The position numbers were made by a program, and so were the translations under genes. A stretch of 64,000 nt of DNA from an uncultured Parvularculaceae bacterium (GTDB lineage: Bacteria; Pseudomonadota; Alphaproteobacteria; Caulobacterales; Parvularculaceae). Under the pieces are notes generated by a model. It worked only from the letters and a program-made list of their open reading frames with translations. It had not been told where the DNA came from and did no database searches. Positions 38,511-48,242 of the stretch are shown here, one piece after another. The DNA lies in contig CAJXLJ010000005.1 of the NCBI GenBank assembly GCA_913055785.1, positions 1 to 64,000 on the forward strand, read 5' to 3'. Numbering within the stretch: the stretch's first letter is position 1; the number at the start of each line of letters is the position of its first letter.

Positions 38511-38653
38511 GGGCTCTCATACCCTTCCCGCCGCTAAGGAGCGGTTAACGTTCTCACACGCCGGAAAAGGGCGGATTTTATCCGTCTCCTGAGGAGCGTT
38601 TTAACCATGCGCACATAAAGTCGCCGGAGCAGAAGCTCTCAAGGGCGCGTTCA

Positions 38654-39439
38654 ATGCGCATGGATTTAGCGACGGTCGGCGGCATTGTCGCCGGATTTTT
38701 CGTGGTCGGTCTCGCCATCGCCATGGGCGGGGCGGTCGCGGTCTTTTTCAACATGCCGAGTTTCCTGATCGTTATCGGCGGGGCGGTCTCGGCGACGGTG
38801 CTGCGGTTCCCGATCGGCCAGGTGCTCGCCGCGTTTCAGACCGGCGCGCGCATCGCCTTTCTCGATCACCAGCGCGAGCCGCGCGAATTGCTCGAGGAAG
38901 TCCGCGTTCTCGCCAATGTCGCCCGCCGCAAGGGGCCGATCGGTCTTGAACGGACGCCGGTCTCCGATCCCTTTCTCGCCCGCGGCAAGCAGATGATCGC
39001 CGACGGCCTGCCGACCGAGCATTTGCGCGAACAGCTTTCCCGGGAGCGCGAACTGGAAATCCGCCGCCTGGTGGACGGCGAGAAAATCTTCCGCGCCATG
39101 GGCGAGGCGGCGCCCGCCTTCGGCATGATCGGCACGATTGTCGGCCTTGTGAAAATGCTCTGGACCATGGACGATCCCTCAACCATCGGCCCTTCGATGG
39201 CGATTGCGCTGTTGACGACCCTTTACGGCGCGCTTGTCGCCTATGTCTTCGCGCTGCCGATTGCGGACAAGCTCGCCATGAAGCTCGAGGCGCAGGAAAC
39301 GAATCTGTCGCTGATCATCGACGGGCTGTGCCAGGTTGCGGATCGCAAGTCCCCGGACGCGATCACCGACATGCTGATCATCTACCTGCCGGAAAAATCC
39401 AGGGCGCCTTTCGCGCCGGCCGCCGCCATGAGCGCGTAA
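38654..39439 (+). CDS. motA: Flagellar stator protein MotA/PomA type
   Basis: 261 aa with four predicted membrane helices. FLIVIGGAVSATVLRFP, GEAAPAFGMIGTIVGLVKMLW and AIALLTTLYGALVAYVFALPIADKL are the standard MotA signatures, with the conserved Pro before the GMIGT helix. It forms the ion channel with MotB four bases downstream. TTAACCAT about 50 bases upstream (38599-38606) resembles a CtrA half-site, weak evidence for cell-cycle control. No flagellar structural genes are in the window. Confidence 0.92.
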   Translation: MRMDLATVGGIVAGFFVVGLAIAMGGAVAVFFNMPSFLIVIGGAVSATVLRFPIGQVLAAFQTGARIAFLDHQREPRELLEEVRVLANVARRKGPIGLERTPVSDPFLARGKQMIADGLPTEHLREQLSRERELEIRRLVDGEKIFRAMGEAAPAFGMIGTIVGLVKMLWTMDDPSTIGPSMAIALLTTLYGALVAYVFALPIADKLAMKLEAQETNLSLIIDGLCQVADRKSPDAITDMLIIYLPEKSRAPFAPAAAMSA

Positions 39440-39443
39440 CCCG

Positions 39444-40283
39444 ATGTCGCGCTTCCGCACCAGAAAGCCCGCCGGCGGCTGGCTCATCACCTATGCGGAC
39501 CTGATGACCATTCTCGTCTGCTTCTTTGTGCTGATTATTTCCTATTCAATCCAGGACCAGGTGAAGATGGAAGTCGTCGCCGGATCCATGCGCGACGCCT
39601 TCGGGGTCGCGGAAAAGCGCCGCTACGCCGGCGACTTCGCGCTGCAGGGGACGCCCGAAAAGCGGCAGCCCGGCAATATCACGCCCGCCGCAAACCCCAG
39701 CGCCGACGCGATCATGGATACGCTGACGGCGCGCCCGGCCGCCGGCGACATCGGCCGCGACGGCGCTTTCGAAAACGCGAACGCCGACCGGCTCCACCGG
39801 CTTCAGGACGCGAAGGACGCGCTTGAAAAAGCGATCCTGACCCATCCGCTGCTCAAGGATTCATCCGACGCAATCACCATCAACCTCGTTGAAGACGGGT
39901 TGCAGGTCGTCATGGTCGACCAGACCGGCGCGCCGATGTTCGAGAGCGGATCCGCCGAACCGACGCAACGCGCCGAAGCGCTGTTGAAAGAACTCGCCGC
40001 CGCGCTCATTCCGCTCCCCAATCGCATCGCCATTGAAGGCCATGCGGACGCTTCGGGCGGCGGCGGCGGCTATTCGCCCTTCGAGCTGACGGCGGCGCGC
40101 GCCAACGCCGCGCGAAAGATTTTGGAAACCGCAGGCTTTCCGCAAAACCGCATCGCCGGGGTCGCGGGACGCGGCGCGGCCGATCCGCTCTATCCGGAAA
40201 ACCCCTATGCCGACGGCAACCGCCGCATCGAAATCACGCTTGAACCCGCGGCGCCCTTATTGCCGCCGGAACGCTCGCTTTAA
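39444..40283 (+). CDS. motB: Flagellar stator protein MotB, OmpA-type
   Basis: 279 aa. The single helix (about residues 15-38) contains WLITYADLMTILVCFFVLI, whose Asp in YADLM is the ion-carrying residue. The C-terminal OmpA domain has IEGHADASGGGGGYS and ARANAARKILETAG, with RRIEITL at the end, which anchor the stator to peptidoglycan. A Gly run (SGGGGGYS) replaces the usual tight turn. Its stop overlaps the convergent polA stop by four bases (TTAA). Confidence 0.92.
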   Translation: MSRFRTRKPAGGWLITYADLMTILVCFFVLIISYSIQDQVKMEVVAGSMRDAFGVAEKRRYAGDFALQGTPEKRQPGNITPAANPSADAIMDTLTARPAAGDIGRDGAFENANADRLHRLQDAKDALEKAILTHPLLKDSSDAITINLVEDGLQVVMVDQTGAPMFESGSAEPTQRAEALLKELAAALIPLPNRIAIEGHADASGGGGGYSPFELTAARANAARKILETAGFPQNRIAGVAGRGAADPLYPENPYADGNRRIEITLEPAAPLLPPERSL

Positions 40284-43057
40284 TGCGCCTCGTCCCAGTT
40301 GGCGCCGGCGCGGGCGTCGACATCGAGCGGCACGCTGAGCGCCACCGCCGGATGCGGCGCCTCCATCATCACCTTGACCGCTATCTCGCAGGTCTTGTCG
40401 GCTTCCGCCTTGGGAGCCTCGAAGATCAGTTCGTCATGGACCTGCAGGAGCATTTTCGCCGAGAGCTTCGCGCGCTTCAGCGCGTCCGGCATGCGGATCA
40501 TGGCGCGGCGAATGACGTCGGCGGCGGACCCTTGTATCGGCGCATTGATCGCCTGACGCTCTGAATAGCCGCGCATCGCCGGGTTCTTGTCGTTGATGCC
40601 GCCCACATAGGTGCGCCGCCCGAAGATCGTTTCGACAAACCCGTGCGCTTTCGCCGAGGCGATCGTATCGTCCATATACTGACGGATGCCCGGAAACTTC
40701 TTGAAATAGGCGTCGATATAGTCCTTCGCCTCGCTCCTCGAAATGCCGAGCTGATTGGCGAGCCCGAACGCCGAGATGCCGTAGATAATGCCGAAATTGA
40801 TCGCTTTCGCGCGGCGGCGGATCATCGGGTCCATGCCTTCGACGGGGACGCCGAACATTTCCGACGCCGTCATGGCGTGAATGTCGACCCCGTCGGCGAA
40901 AGCCTGCTTCATGGATTTCAGATCCGCGATATGCGCGACCAGGCGCAGTTCGATCTGGCTGTAGTCCGCCGAAACAAGGACATTGCCTTTCTCGTGAATG
41001 AAAGCGGTCCTGATCTTGCGGCCGTCTTCGGTGCGGATCGGAATGTTCTGCAAATTCGGATCGTTCGACGATAGCCGCCCCGTGGTCGTCGAAGCGAGAT
41101 GGTAGGACGTATGAATGCGGCCCGTCTCCGGGTTGATGTCGGTTTGCAGCGTGTCCGTGTAGGTGCTTTTGAGTTTCGACAATCCGCGCCAGTTGAGGAT
41201 CACCTGCGGCAGCTCATGGCCTTCCGCCGCCAGTTGATCGAGCACGTCCGCCTTGGTCGACCACGCGCCCTTCGCGGTCTTGCGTCCGCCGGGAAGGCCG
41301 AGCTTGCCGAACAGGATTTCCGAAATCTGCTTGGGCGAGCCGAGATTGAACTCTTCTCCGGCGAGCTTGTAGGCTTCGGCCTCGGCCGCCGCCATACGCT
41401 GGGCGAAGTCGCCCGACAATTTTGAAAGAACCTTCGGATCGACTTTGACGCCTTCTTTTTCCATCTCGACGATCACCGGGGCGAGCGGCCGCTCCAGCGT
41501 TTCATAAACGCTTGTCTTGCCTTCGGCCGCGAGGCGCGGTTTCAGCACCTCATAAAGCCGCAGCGTGATGTCGGCGTCTTCCGCGGCGTATTTCGCCGCA
41601 TCCTTGATGGCGATCTGGTTGAACGTCTTGGCGTTCTTGCCGGTTCCCGCGACGTCCGAGAATTTGATGGTCTGATGGCCGAGATGGCGCTCGGCGAGCT
41701 CGTCCATATTGTGATTGCCCTTGCCGCAATCGAGGACATAGGAAATCAGCATCGTGTCGTCGAACGGCGCAATCGAAACGCCGTAACGCGACAGGACGAG
41801 CGCGTCGTATTTGAGGTTCTGCCCGATCTTCAGGACCGCCGGGTCTTCAAGCAGCGGTTTCAACAGCTTGAGCGCCGCCTCCAGCTTCATCTGCTTTTCG
41901 ACATCGGCGTCATCGAGCGCCAGCCCGTCATCGCCATGACCAAGGGGGATGTAGCAGGCGCGGCCGGCGCGGGTTGAAAGCGACACGCCCACAAGATTGG
42001 CGCGCATGGCGTTCAAACTGTCGGTTTCCGTATCGACAGCGACAACCCCTCGTTCTTGGGCTGCAGCGATCCAGACTTTCAGCGCTTTTTCGTCGAAGAC
42101 CGTTTCATAGTCTTCGCCACAATCAGCGTCAGCGCTTTTAGCGGCTTGAGCAACGCTTTCCCCGCCGCCGAGATCGGCTTCGACCCGGCGCGTCAGCGTT
42201 GAAAACTCCATCTCGTTGAGAAAGGCGAGGAGCTTTTCCCTGTCGATCTCGCGCATGGCGAAATCCTCGATCTTCTCCTCAATCGGCGTATCGGTTTTGA
42301 GCGTCACCAGCTCTTTAGAAATGCGCGCCTGATCAGCGAATTCGATCAGGTTTTCGCGGCGTTTTTTCTGTTTGATCTCGTCTGCTCGAGCGAGCAGCGT
42401 TTCTAGATCGCCATATTCCTCGATCAGTTGCGCGGCGGTCTTGATCCCGATCCCCGGCACGCCCGGCACATTGTCGGTCGAGTCCCCCGCGAGCGCCTGA
42501 ATGTCGATCACATGTTCGGGCCCGAGACCGAACTTCTCGATTACTTCCTCGCGGCCGATCTTTTTGTTTTTCATGGTGTCGAACATCGTCACCTTGTCAG
42601 TGACGAGCTGCATCAGGTCCTTGTCCGACGAAATGATCACCGCCGCGCCGCCGGCTTCTTCGGCATGACGCGCATAAGTGGCGATCAGATCGTCGGCTTC
42701 ATAACCTTCCGCCTCAATGCAGGGGACGTTGAAAGCGCGGGTCGCATCGCGCACCAGCGCGAATTGCGGGCGCAAATCTTCCGGCGGCTCGGGACGGTTC
42801 GCCTTGTAGTCGGGGTAGATCTCGTTGCGGAAAGTTTTGGACGAATAGTCGAAGATCACCGCAAAGTGCGTCGGGTCATGTTCGTCCTTCATGTCCGTCA
42901 GCAGCTTGTAGAGCATGTTCGAAAAGCCCGAGACGGCGCCCACCGGCGTCCCGTCCGATTTTCGCGTCAGCGGCGGCAAAGCGTGATAGGCGCGGAATAT
43001 GTAAGCCGACCCGTCGACCAGATAGAGACGGATGGGCGCTTTGGACTTTGCGGACAT
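40280..43057 (-). CDS. polA: DNA polymerase I
   Basis: 925 aa from the start MSAKSKAPIRLYLVDGSAY, preferred over a much longer frame (to 43333) with no family N-terminus. It has the 5'-3' nuclease domain (YLVDGSAYIFRAYHALPP), the 3'-5' exonuclease with VVAVDTETDSL (the DxE pair is intact, so proofreading is likely) and the polymerase: motif A SADYSQIELR, motif B RRRAKAINFGIIYG, motif C QVHDELIFEAP. Acts in Okazaki-fragment processing and repair. It is the long minus-strand gene convergent with motB. Confidence 0.97.
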   Translation of the reverse strand: MSAKSKAPIRLYLVDGSAYIFRAYHALPPLTRKSDGTPVGAVSGFSNMLYKLLTDMKDEHDPTHFAVIFDYSSKTFRNEIYPDYKANRPEPPEDLRPQFALVRDATRAFNVPCIEAEGYEADDLIATYARHAEEAGGAAVIISSDKDLMQLVTDKVTMFDTMKNKKIGREEVIEKFGLGPEHVIDIQALAGDSTDNVPGVPGIGIKTAAQLIEEYGDLETLLARADEIKQKKRRENLIEFADQARISKELVTLKTDTPIEEKIEDFAMREIDREKLLAFLNEMEFSTLTRRVEADLGGGESVAQAAKSADADCGEDYETVFDEKALKVWIAAAQERGVVAVDTETDSLNAMRANLVGVSLSTRAGRACYIPLGHGDDGLALDDADVEKQMKLEAALKLLKPLLEDPAVLKIGQNLKYDALVLSRYGVSIAPFDDTMLISYVLDCGKGNHNMDELAERHLGHQTIKFSDVAGTGKNAKTFNQIAIKDAAKYAAEDADITLRLYEVLKPRLAAEGKTSVYETLERPLAPVIVEMEKEGVKVDPKVLSKLSGDFAQRMAAAEAEAYKLAGEEFNLGSPKQISEILFGKLGLPGGRKTAKGAWSTKADVLDQLAAEGHELPQVILNWRGLSKLKSTYTDTLQTDINPETGRIHTSYHLASTTTGRLSSNDPNLQNIPIRTEDGRKIRTAFIHEKGNVLVSADYSQIELRLVAHIADLKSMKQAFADGVDIHAMTASEMFGVPVEGMDPMIRRRAKAINFGIIYGISAFGLANQLGISRSEAKDYIDAYFKKFPGIRQYMDDTIASAKAHGFVETIFGRRTYVGGINDKNPAMRGYSERQAINAPIQGSAADVIRRAMIRMPDALKRAKLSAKMLLQVHDELIFEAPKAEADKTCEIAVKVMMEAPHPAVALSVPLDVDARAGANWDEAH

Positions 43058-43259
43058 GAAGGCGATCGCTCCGGTGAGGTTTTCTCCTGAATAGGAGAAG
43101 CGCCGGAAAAGTTCCAGAGACCGGGTTTGCGGCGCGCGCCAACACGCTCGCCCCGTGACAGAATTGGGGAAAACCGCTATCGCAAACCCTCCGGCCGACG
43201 CATAAAGCCCCGCGTCTTCCGGCGCGCTGTTCGACTTCAAGGCCAATAAGGGATGCGCC

Positions 43260-44213
43260 ATGACCGCCTGCATCATCTGCGATCGCGAAATGTCGCCCTG
43301 GCTTCGCCAGCCGCTCGATCCCAAGAAGAACACCGCCAGCGCCTATGAAGACTTTTCCTATTGCAGGCCTTGCGCGTTCGGCTCGATGACAACGACGCCG
43401 CCAGCCGCCGACATTCCCGGCTTCTACCAGCTCGGCGCCTACTACACGCAAGGCGAAAGCCACATCAAACCGGCGCCGCAGCGCCTTCAGGACAAGCTCC
43501 TCACCAAACTCGCCTTCTGGGCGGATCGGGGGCGTGCGCGCGCGGCCGATGATTTCAAGGCCCTGGTCCCTGAGAACGCGCAGACGCTCGATGTCGGCTG
43601 CGGCGCCGGCGATCTTCTTAAAGACTATGCACAGCTTGGCTGGTCGGCCTCGGGCGTCGAACCCGACCCGTCCGCCGTCAGCCGAGAAGCGCCGTTTCGC
43701 GTGTTTCAGGGAACTGCTGAAGACATGCCGGCGGATCTGCAAACCGGCGGCTACGATCTCATCTCAATGACGCATGTCCTTGAACACTGCATCGATCCGG
43801 TTCGCGCGCTCGAAAACGTCAGAAGGCTTTTGAAAGACGACGGCGTCTTCTGGTGCGAAGTGCCGAATTGCGGCTGCATACATTTCAACGACATCAATGT
43901 GTGCTCGGAGATGTTCGACGCGCCCCGCCATATCCATTTCTTCACGCCCGGATCATTGCGCAAGATCATGGACAAGGCCGGCTTTGACGTAACGGACGTC
44001 TATTTTCACGGTTATACGCGACACCATAACCGCGACTGGCGCGAGTGGGAGCGCACGATCAGCGCCAACACAAAAAGGCTGGCCCCGGATGCGGCGGCGC
44101 CGGATCACACCTTCCTGAAATCCGCCGGCATTTTGCTGCGCAGCGCTTTTGCGCCGAAAGAAAGGAAATACGATTGCGTCGGCGTCATCGCACGGAAGAA
44201 ACCAGCCGGCTAG
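43260..44213 (+). CDS. SAM-dependent methyltransferase with N-terminal zinc-ribbon-like module
   Basis: 317 aa. The N-terminus has a Cys4 pattern (CIIC at residues 4-7 and CRPC near 36-39). The class I SAM domain starts with QTLDVGCGAGDLLKDY, followed by GVEPDPSAVS and SMTHVLEHCIDPVRALENVRRLLKDDG. This architecture is common in methyltransferases that modify polyketide-like sugars or lipids in glycan loci. Its neighbours are not informative, although the glycan cluster is 5 kb away. Its stop overlaps the convergent gene by four bases (CTAG). Confidence 0.85.
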   Translation: MTACIICDREMSPWLRQPLDPKKNTASAYEDFSYCRPCAFGSMTTTPPAADIPGFYQLGAYYTQGESHIKPAPQRLQDKLLTKLAFWADRGRARAADDFKALVPENAQTLDVGCGAGDLLKDYAQLGWSASGVEPDPSAVSREAPFRVFQGTAEDMPADLQTGGYDLISMTHVLEHCIDPVRALENVRRLLKDDGVFWCEVPNCGCIHFNDINVCSEMFDAPRHIHFFTPGSLRKIMDKAGFDVTDVYFHGYTRHHNRDWREWERTISANTKRLAPDAAAPDHTFLKSAGILLRSAFAPKERKYDCVGVIARKKPAG

Positions 44214-44617
44214 GTCTTCTGAAATCGCACAACGAAAAAGAAACCGACCGAGGCCGCAAAAACGACAAGCCCCATCCCCGCCATCATGTTCGGCAGGACG
44301 CTCATATAACTGACTGCGCCGGAATCATAAACCGGACCGATCCAGCCGAGATCAGTGTCGGGATTGTCGCCGAAAGCGCTGATCTTGACCCCAAGCCGGG
44401 CGAAATCGCCAAACGCCGCCCAGATCGCCTGAATCATGTTGAGCGACCAGAGCGTATATATCAGCAGGAAGAGCGCCATCATCGATCGACTGAGCTTTTT
44501 GGCCAGGAAGTAACTCGCCGTCAGCATGGCGAACACCATGGTCATATAATTTGCAAACAGAACATTCTGGGCTTCAAGAAACGCCGAAAACAGTAAGGCG
44601 TGTTCGAATTCAGTCAT
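44210..44617 (-). CDS. Small polytopic membrane protein of unknown function
   Basis: About 135 aa with three predicted helices (about residues 16-37, 40-65 and 112-133). The sequence ENVLFANYMTM-like segment (EAQNVLFANYMTMVFA) and LFLLIYTLWSLNMIQAIWAAFG suggest a helical bundle. No family is recognised. The start at 44617 avoids the leading MAGRSAP, which has no ribosome site. It is convergent with the methyltransferase. Confidence 0.6.
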   Translation of the reverse strand: MTEFEHALLFSAFLEAQNVLFANYMTMVFAMLTASYFLAKKLSRSMMALFLLIYTLWSLNMIQAIWAAFGDFARLGVKISAFGDNPDTDLGWIGPVYDSGAVSYMSVLPNMMAGMGLVVFAASVGFFFVVRFQKT

Positions 44618-44690
44618 GGGCGCGCTCCTCCCCGCCAAAGATCAGCTTACTGGAACGCAACTGAAATTGAATATCTTTCGATTCCGGGGG

Positions 44691-45989
44691 TTATTCCGCA
44701 GCCATCTTCCGCGTGGAGGCGGCGCGTTTGCCGTCATGCGCAGCGATGAATTTCGCCACTGTCGGCTGAATTTCCTTGCGCCAGCGCGAGCCGTTGAAAA
44801 CGCCGTAATGGCCGACGCCCGGCTGCACATAATCTTTCTGCATCCCTTCAGGGATGTTGACGCACAAATCATGCGCCGCCTGGGTCTGGCCGATGCCGGA
44901 AATATCGTCGTTCTCACCCTCAACCGTCAGAAGCGCGATATCCCTGATCGCTTCCGGCTTCACGCGAGAGCCGCGATGCATGAACTTGCCTTCCGCAAGG
45001 GAATGCTCCTGAAAGACTTCGCGGATCGTCTGAAGATAGAACTCCTCGGTCATGTCGAGAACCGAAAGATATTCGTCGTAAAACGCGCGATGCCTGTCCG
45101 CGTTGTCGCCGTCGCCTTCGACGAGATGCTGGAAGTAATCGTAGTGGGCGTTCAGATGTCGATCCGAATTCATCGACAGGAATGAATAAAGCTGCACGAA
45201 CCCGGGATAAACGCGGCGCATCAAGCCCGCATAAGGCGCCGGCACCGTGTAGATCATGTTGCGCTCGAACCACTCATAGGGCCGTTCCTGGGAAAGCACA
45301 TTCGGCACGGTCGGCGAACGGCGCGTGTCGATCGGGCTTCCCATGATGGTCATGGACGCGGGACGCGCCGGATCGTCGTCTTCGGCCATCACAGAAGCTG
45401 CTGCGAGCAGCGCCGGGCCCGGCTGGCAAACCGCCATGGCGTGCGCGCGGCCCGCAGCCGCGCCTTCGCCGATCGTCCGCATAAAGCCGATCAGATAATC
45501 GATGTAGTCGTTGAGATCGAAGCGCCCCCGGTTCACCGGCACATCGCGGGCGTCCGCCCAGTCGGTGATGTAGACATCATGCCCCGGCAGCATCGCTTCA
45601 ACCGTGCCCCGCAGAAGCGTCGCGTAATGGCCGGAAAGCGGCGCGATAATCAAAACCCGCGGATCGGGCTTGTCCGAACCGCGGGCTTTCGCGAGCGTTT
45701 TTTCATCGCGCTTGAAATGAAGCAGCGTGCAGAAATCCTTCTGCGCCGCCGTTTCGATCGTCAGCGGTACGCTGGCGCCGTTGACGGTTGTATGATCAAT
45801 TCCCCATTCCGGTTTCGGGTAACGGCGGGTCATGTTTTCGAACACATCGAATGCGGCGGCGACCGAGCGCGCCTGCCATGTGTCGGCGACCGGATTGAGA
45901 GAAGACCGCCAGAACCTGGCGCCGAACCCGGCGGCGATACGGGCGGGCGCCACCGCCGCGTAAGCTAGCTCATAGGCCGAATAAAGCAT
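44691..45989 (-). CDS. phaZ: Intracellular polyhydroxyalkanoate depolymerase
   Basis: 432 aa. The lipase-like box reads MAVCQPGPALLAA; the Cys near residue 188 is the nucleophile, as in the intracellular PhaZ1 family where Ser is replaced by Cys. The C-terminal VGHYGVFNGSRWRKEIQPTV provides the catalytic His. It mobilises stored PHB granules, so the organism stores PHA; phaC is not in the window. A TGCTGCATAGCA near-palindrome upstream (46024-46035) could bind PhaR, low confidence. The start at 45989 has AAGGGG before it. Confidence 0.9.
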   Translation of the reverse strand: MLYSAYELAYAAVAPARIAAGFGARFWRSSLNPVADTWQARSVAAAFDVFENMTRRYPKPEWGIDHTTVNGASVPLTIETAAQKDFCTLLHFKRDEKTLAKARGSDKPDPRVLIIAPLSGHYATLLRGTVEAMLPGHDVYITDWADARDVPVNRGRFDLNDYIDYLIGFMRTIGEGAAAGRAHAMAVCQPGPALLAAASVMAEDDDPARPASMTIMGSPIDTRRSPTVPNVLSQERPYEWFERNMIYTVPAPYAGLMRRVYPGFVQLYSFLSMNSDRHLNAHYDYFQHLVEGDGDNADRHRAFYDEYLSVLDMTEEFYLQTIREVFQEHSLAEGKFMHRGSRVKPEAIRDIALLTVEGENDDISGIGQTQAAHDLCVNIPEGMQKDYVQPGVGHYGVFNGSRWRKEIQPTVAKFIAAHDGKRAASTRKMAAE

Positions 45990-46023
45990 GTCGTTCGCCG
46001 CCCCTTACGCTACTTTCACGCAA

Positions 46024-46035
46024 TGCTGCATAGCA
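46024..46035. promoter_or_regulatory. Possible PhaR-type TGC-rich site upstream of phaZ
   Basis: TGCTGCATAGCA is an imperfect palindrome about 35-45 bases upstream of the phaZ start on the minus-strand side. PhaR proteins bind TGC-rich repeats near phasin and PHA genes, so this position fits, but the motif is short and could occur by chance. Confidence 0.25.
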
Positions 46036-46180
46036 CAATTTATGCCCTAATCCCTTAAGGGAGGCGGACTATGCGCTCAATCGGGGCAAGGAATCAATGA
46101 GTTTGACCGTTTTGTTACGAACGGCCCGCTTCACGCGAATCAACAATACCTTGTTATTGCTTGCATTTTTCTGAGACGCC

Positions 46181-46774
46181 TTAATAGTCCCGGATGCTGC
46201 GGCGCAATAGTTCCGCCAGATCCTGCGGGGTCGAGGCGCCCATTTTGGCGATCCGGGGCTGGCCCGTGCGATCCGTGATGAAAAACGCCTGCTGGTGATT
46301 AATCACGTAGCCAAGGGCGCTGTCCGGCAGGGGCGATTTCTTTGCGTAGAGCTTGAAGCCCAACCGAGCCTTTTCCGCCGCCTCCACCGTGCCGGTCAGC
46401 GGAACAAGGCGTTCGTCGAACGCGAAATACGCTTTGAGGACATCCGGCGTGTCGCGCTCCGGATCGACCGAAATGAAGATCGGCGCAATTTCGGCGGCCT
46501 GTTCCTCACTCAACTCGTTGAGCGCAGCGCTCATGACCGCAATGTCGCCGGGGCAGATATCCGGGCATTTCGTGTAGCCGAAATAAACGAGCATCACCTT
46601 GCCTTCGAAGTCCTCATCGACGACGGGCGCGCCGTTCTTGTCGACAAGCGCGAACTCGCCCGTGAAAGAAGGAGAAAGCTGCGCAGCGCCTTTTACCGGG
46701 GCCTCCGCGCCGTTCCGGCCGCAGCCCGCGAGAAGGAGACACGCCGCCAGTCCAAGGATTGCGGATCGGATCAT
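46181..46774 (-). CDS. SCO1/SenC copper chaperone for cytochrome oxidase
   Basis: About 197 aa. A lipoprotein-like N-terminus (LAACLLLAGC) precedes the thioredoxin-like domain with CPDIC (CxxxC copper ligands in TKCPDICPGDIAVM) and the distal His in YVINHQQAFFITD. SCO proteins deliver copper to the CuA centre of cytochrome c oxidase subunit II, encoded at 61.7-62.8 kb. The gene is divergent from regB, an arrangement known from Rhodobacter (senC-regA-regB region). The start at 46774 gives the signal peptide. Confidence 0.93.
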   Translation of the reverse strand: MIRSAILGLAACLLLAGCGRNGAEAPVKGAAQLSPSFTGEFALVDKNGAPVVDEDFEGKVMLVYFGYTKCPDICPGDIAVMSAALNELSEEQAAEIAPIFISVDPERDTPDVLKAYFAFDERLVPLTGTVEAAEKARLGFKLYAKKSPLPDSALGYVINHQQAFFITDRTGQPRIAKMGASTPQDLAELLRRSIRDY

Positions 46775-46852
46775 CGTAAGCCTCGCTGAAGGTTGCTCGC
46801 CGGTCTTCCTAAACGCCTTTCCTTGCCGTGAACAGGCGCGTAAAAGCGCCGA

Positions 46853-48184
46853 ATGCCGCACGCTCTCGCCGACAGTCAGGCCGCCCTCAACGCGCTACGC
46901 GGGCCGGTGCGCCTGCGCACGCTGACGGCGCTGCGCTGGCTGGCGGTCGGCGGCCAGACAATCGCGATCGTGCTGGTGCATTTTTTCCTCGGGTTTCCGA
47001 CGCCGCTCGGCCTTTGCCTTGCGGCCATCGCCGCCAGCGCCTGGCTTAATCTCTTCACCGTACTGCGGTTTTCGCCGCAACGGTTTTTGAGCGACCGCGA
47101 GGCGGCGGCCTATATCGCCTTTGACATCGTGCAGCTTTGCGCGCTGCTTGCCTTCACCGGCGGACTTCTCAACCCTTTCGCCGCGCTGATCATTGCGCCC
47201 GTCACCATCGCCGCGAGCATTCTTCCGTTAAGACTGACAGTGCTGATCAGCGCATTGGCCTTAGCAGGCGTCAGCCTGCTCGCGCTCTATCACATGCCGC
47301 TGCCCTGGACGCCGGGCGAAACACTGTCGCTCGCGCCGATCTACAATGCCGGCGTGTGGGCGGCGCTTTCCTTTTCGGTGCTGTTCTTCGCCGCCTACGC
47401 CCACCGCATCGCCGCAGAATCCGCGCAGATGCGCAGCGCCCTCGCGGCGACGCAACTCGTGCTCGACCGCGAGCAGCGGCTTTCCGCGCTTGGCGGGCTC
47501 GCCGCGGCGGCGGCGCATGAACTCGGCACGCCGCTGGCGACTATCCAGCTCACCGCCAAGGAAATGCTCCGTGAACTGAAAGACAACGAAGATCTGGCGC
47601 AGGACGCCTCGTTGCTGGTCAGCCAGGCCGAACGCTGCCGCGACATTCTCGGCCGCCTCTCCCGACGCGGCGATGAAGGCGACGCCATGCACGACAAGAT
47701 CGGCGTCGACGCGCTCCTGAAAGAAGCCGCCGCACCGTTCCTCGATCAACCGTCTGGACCGGTGATCCGTATCGAGACCAACAGCCTTGACGGCGCGGCG
47801 GAGCCGACGCTGCGCCGGCGGCCCGAAATCATCTTCGGACTCAGAAATTTCATCGAAAACGCCGCCAGCTTCGCCCGCTCGGAAGTCGTGCTCACCGCAG
47901 ACTGGAGCGCCGGCAGCCTCGCGATCGCCGTCAATGACGACGGGCCGGGATTTTCGCCAGAGATCCTCGCCCGCCTTGGCGAGCCTTATGTGAGCCACCG
48001 TCCGGCAAGCGGGCGCAAAAGCGGCATGGGCCTCGGCTTTTTCATCGCCAAGACGCTGCTTGAAGGCGCCGGCGCCGAGATCGCATTTGCAAACCAGCAA
48101 TGGGGGGACGCGCCTTCACGAAAAGGGGCCCAGGTGACGGCGACCTGGCCGATGTCAGCGCTTTCTCTTGCGCCAAATGCTTGA
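46853..48184 (+). CDS. regB: Redox-responsive sensor histidine kinase RegB/PrrB/ActS
   Basis: 443 aa with six N-terminal membrane helices. The quinone-binding heptapeptide GGLLNPF is present in the loop after about residue 100. The phosphoacceptor is H222 in AAAAHELGTPL, and the redox-active Cys corresponds to C262 in AERCRDILGRL, at the position of RegB C265. The ATP-binding domain carries the N, G1 and G2 boxes (ENAASF, NDDGPGFS, GMGLGFFIA). Under reducing conditions it phosphorylates RegA. Predicted to control respiratory genes such as the cta locus in this window, which is inference. Confidence 0.95.
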   Translation: MPHALADSQAALNALRGPVRLRTLTALRWLAVGGQTIAIVLVHFFLGFPTPLGLCLAAIAASAWLNLFTVLRFSPQRFLSDREAAAYIAFDIVQLCALLAFTGGLLNPFAALIIAPVTIAASILPLRLTVLISALALAGVSLLALYHMPLPWTPGETLSLAPIYNAGVWAALSFSVLFFAAYAHRIAAESAQMRSALAATQLVLDREQRLSALGGLAAAAAHELGTPLATIQLTAKEMLRELKDNEDLAQDASLLVSQAERCRDILGRLSRRGDEGDAMHDKIGVDALLKEAAAPFLDQPSGPVIRIETNSLDGAAEPTLRRRPEIIFGLRNFIENAASFARSEVVLTADWSAGSLAIAVNDDGPGFSPEILARLGEPYVSHRPASGRKSGMGLGFFIAKTLLEGAGAEIAFANQQWGDAPSRKGAQVTATWPMSALSLAPNA

Positions 48185-48242
48185 AACGGCACGCAGAAAA
48201 GCGCATCTAGAAAGAAACGTAAAAAGACCTGCCGGATATGCC

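Noticed and set aside
46098..46175. Small 25-aa plus-strand frame (MSLTVLLRTARF...) upstream of sco1
   Set aside because: Could be a small peptide, but there is only a weak ribosome site and no way to show conservation here.
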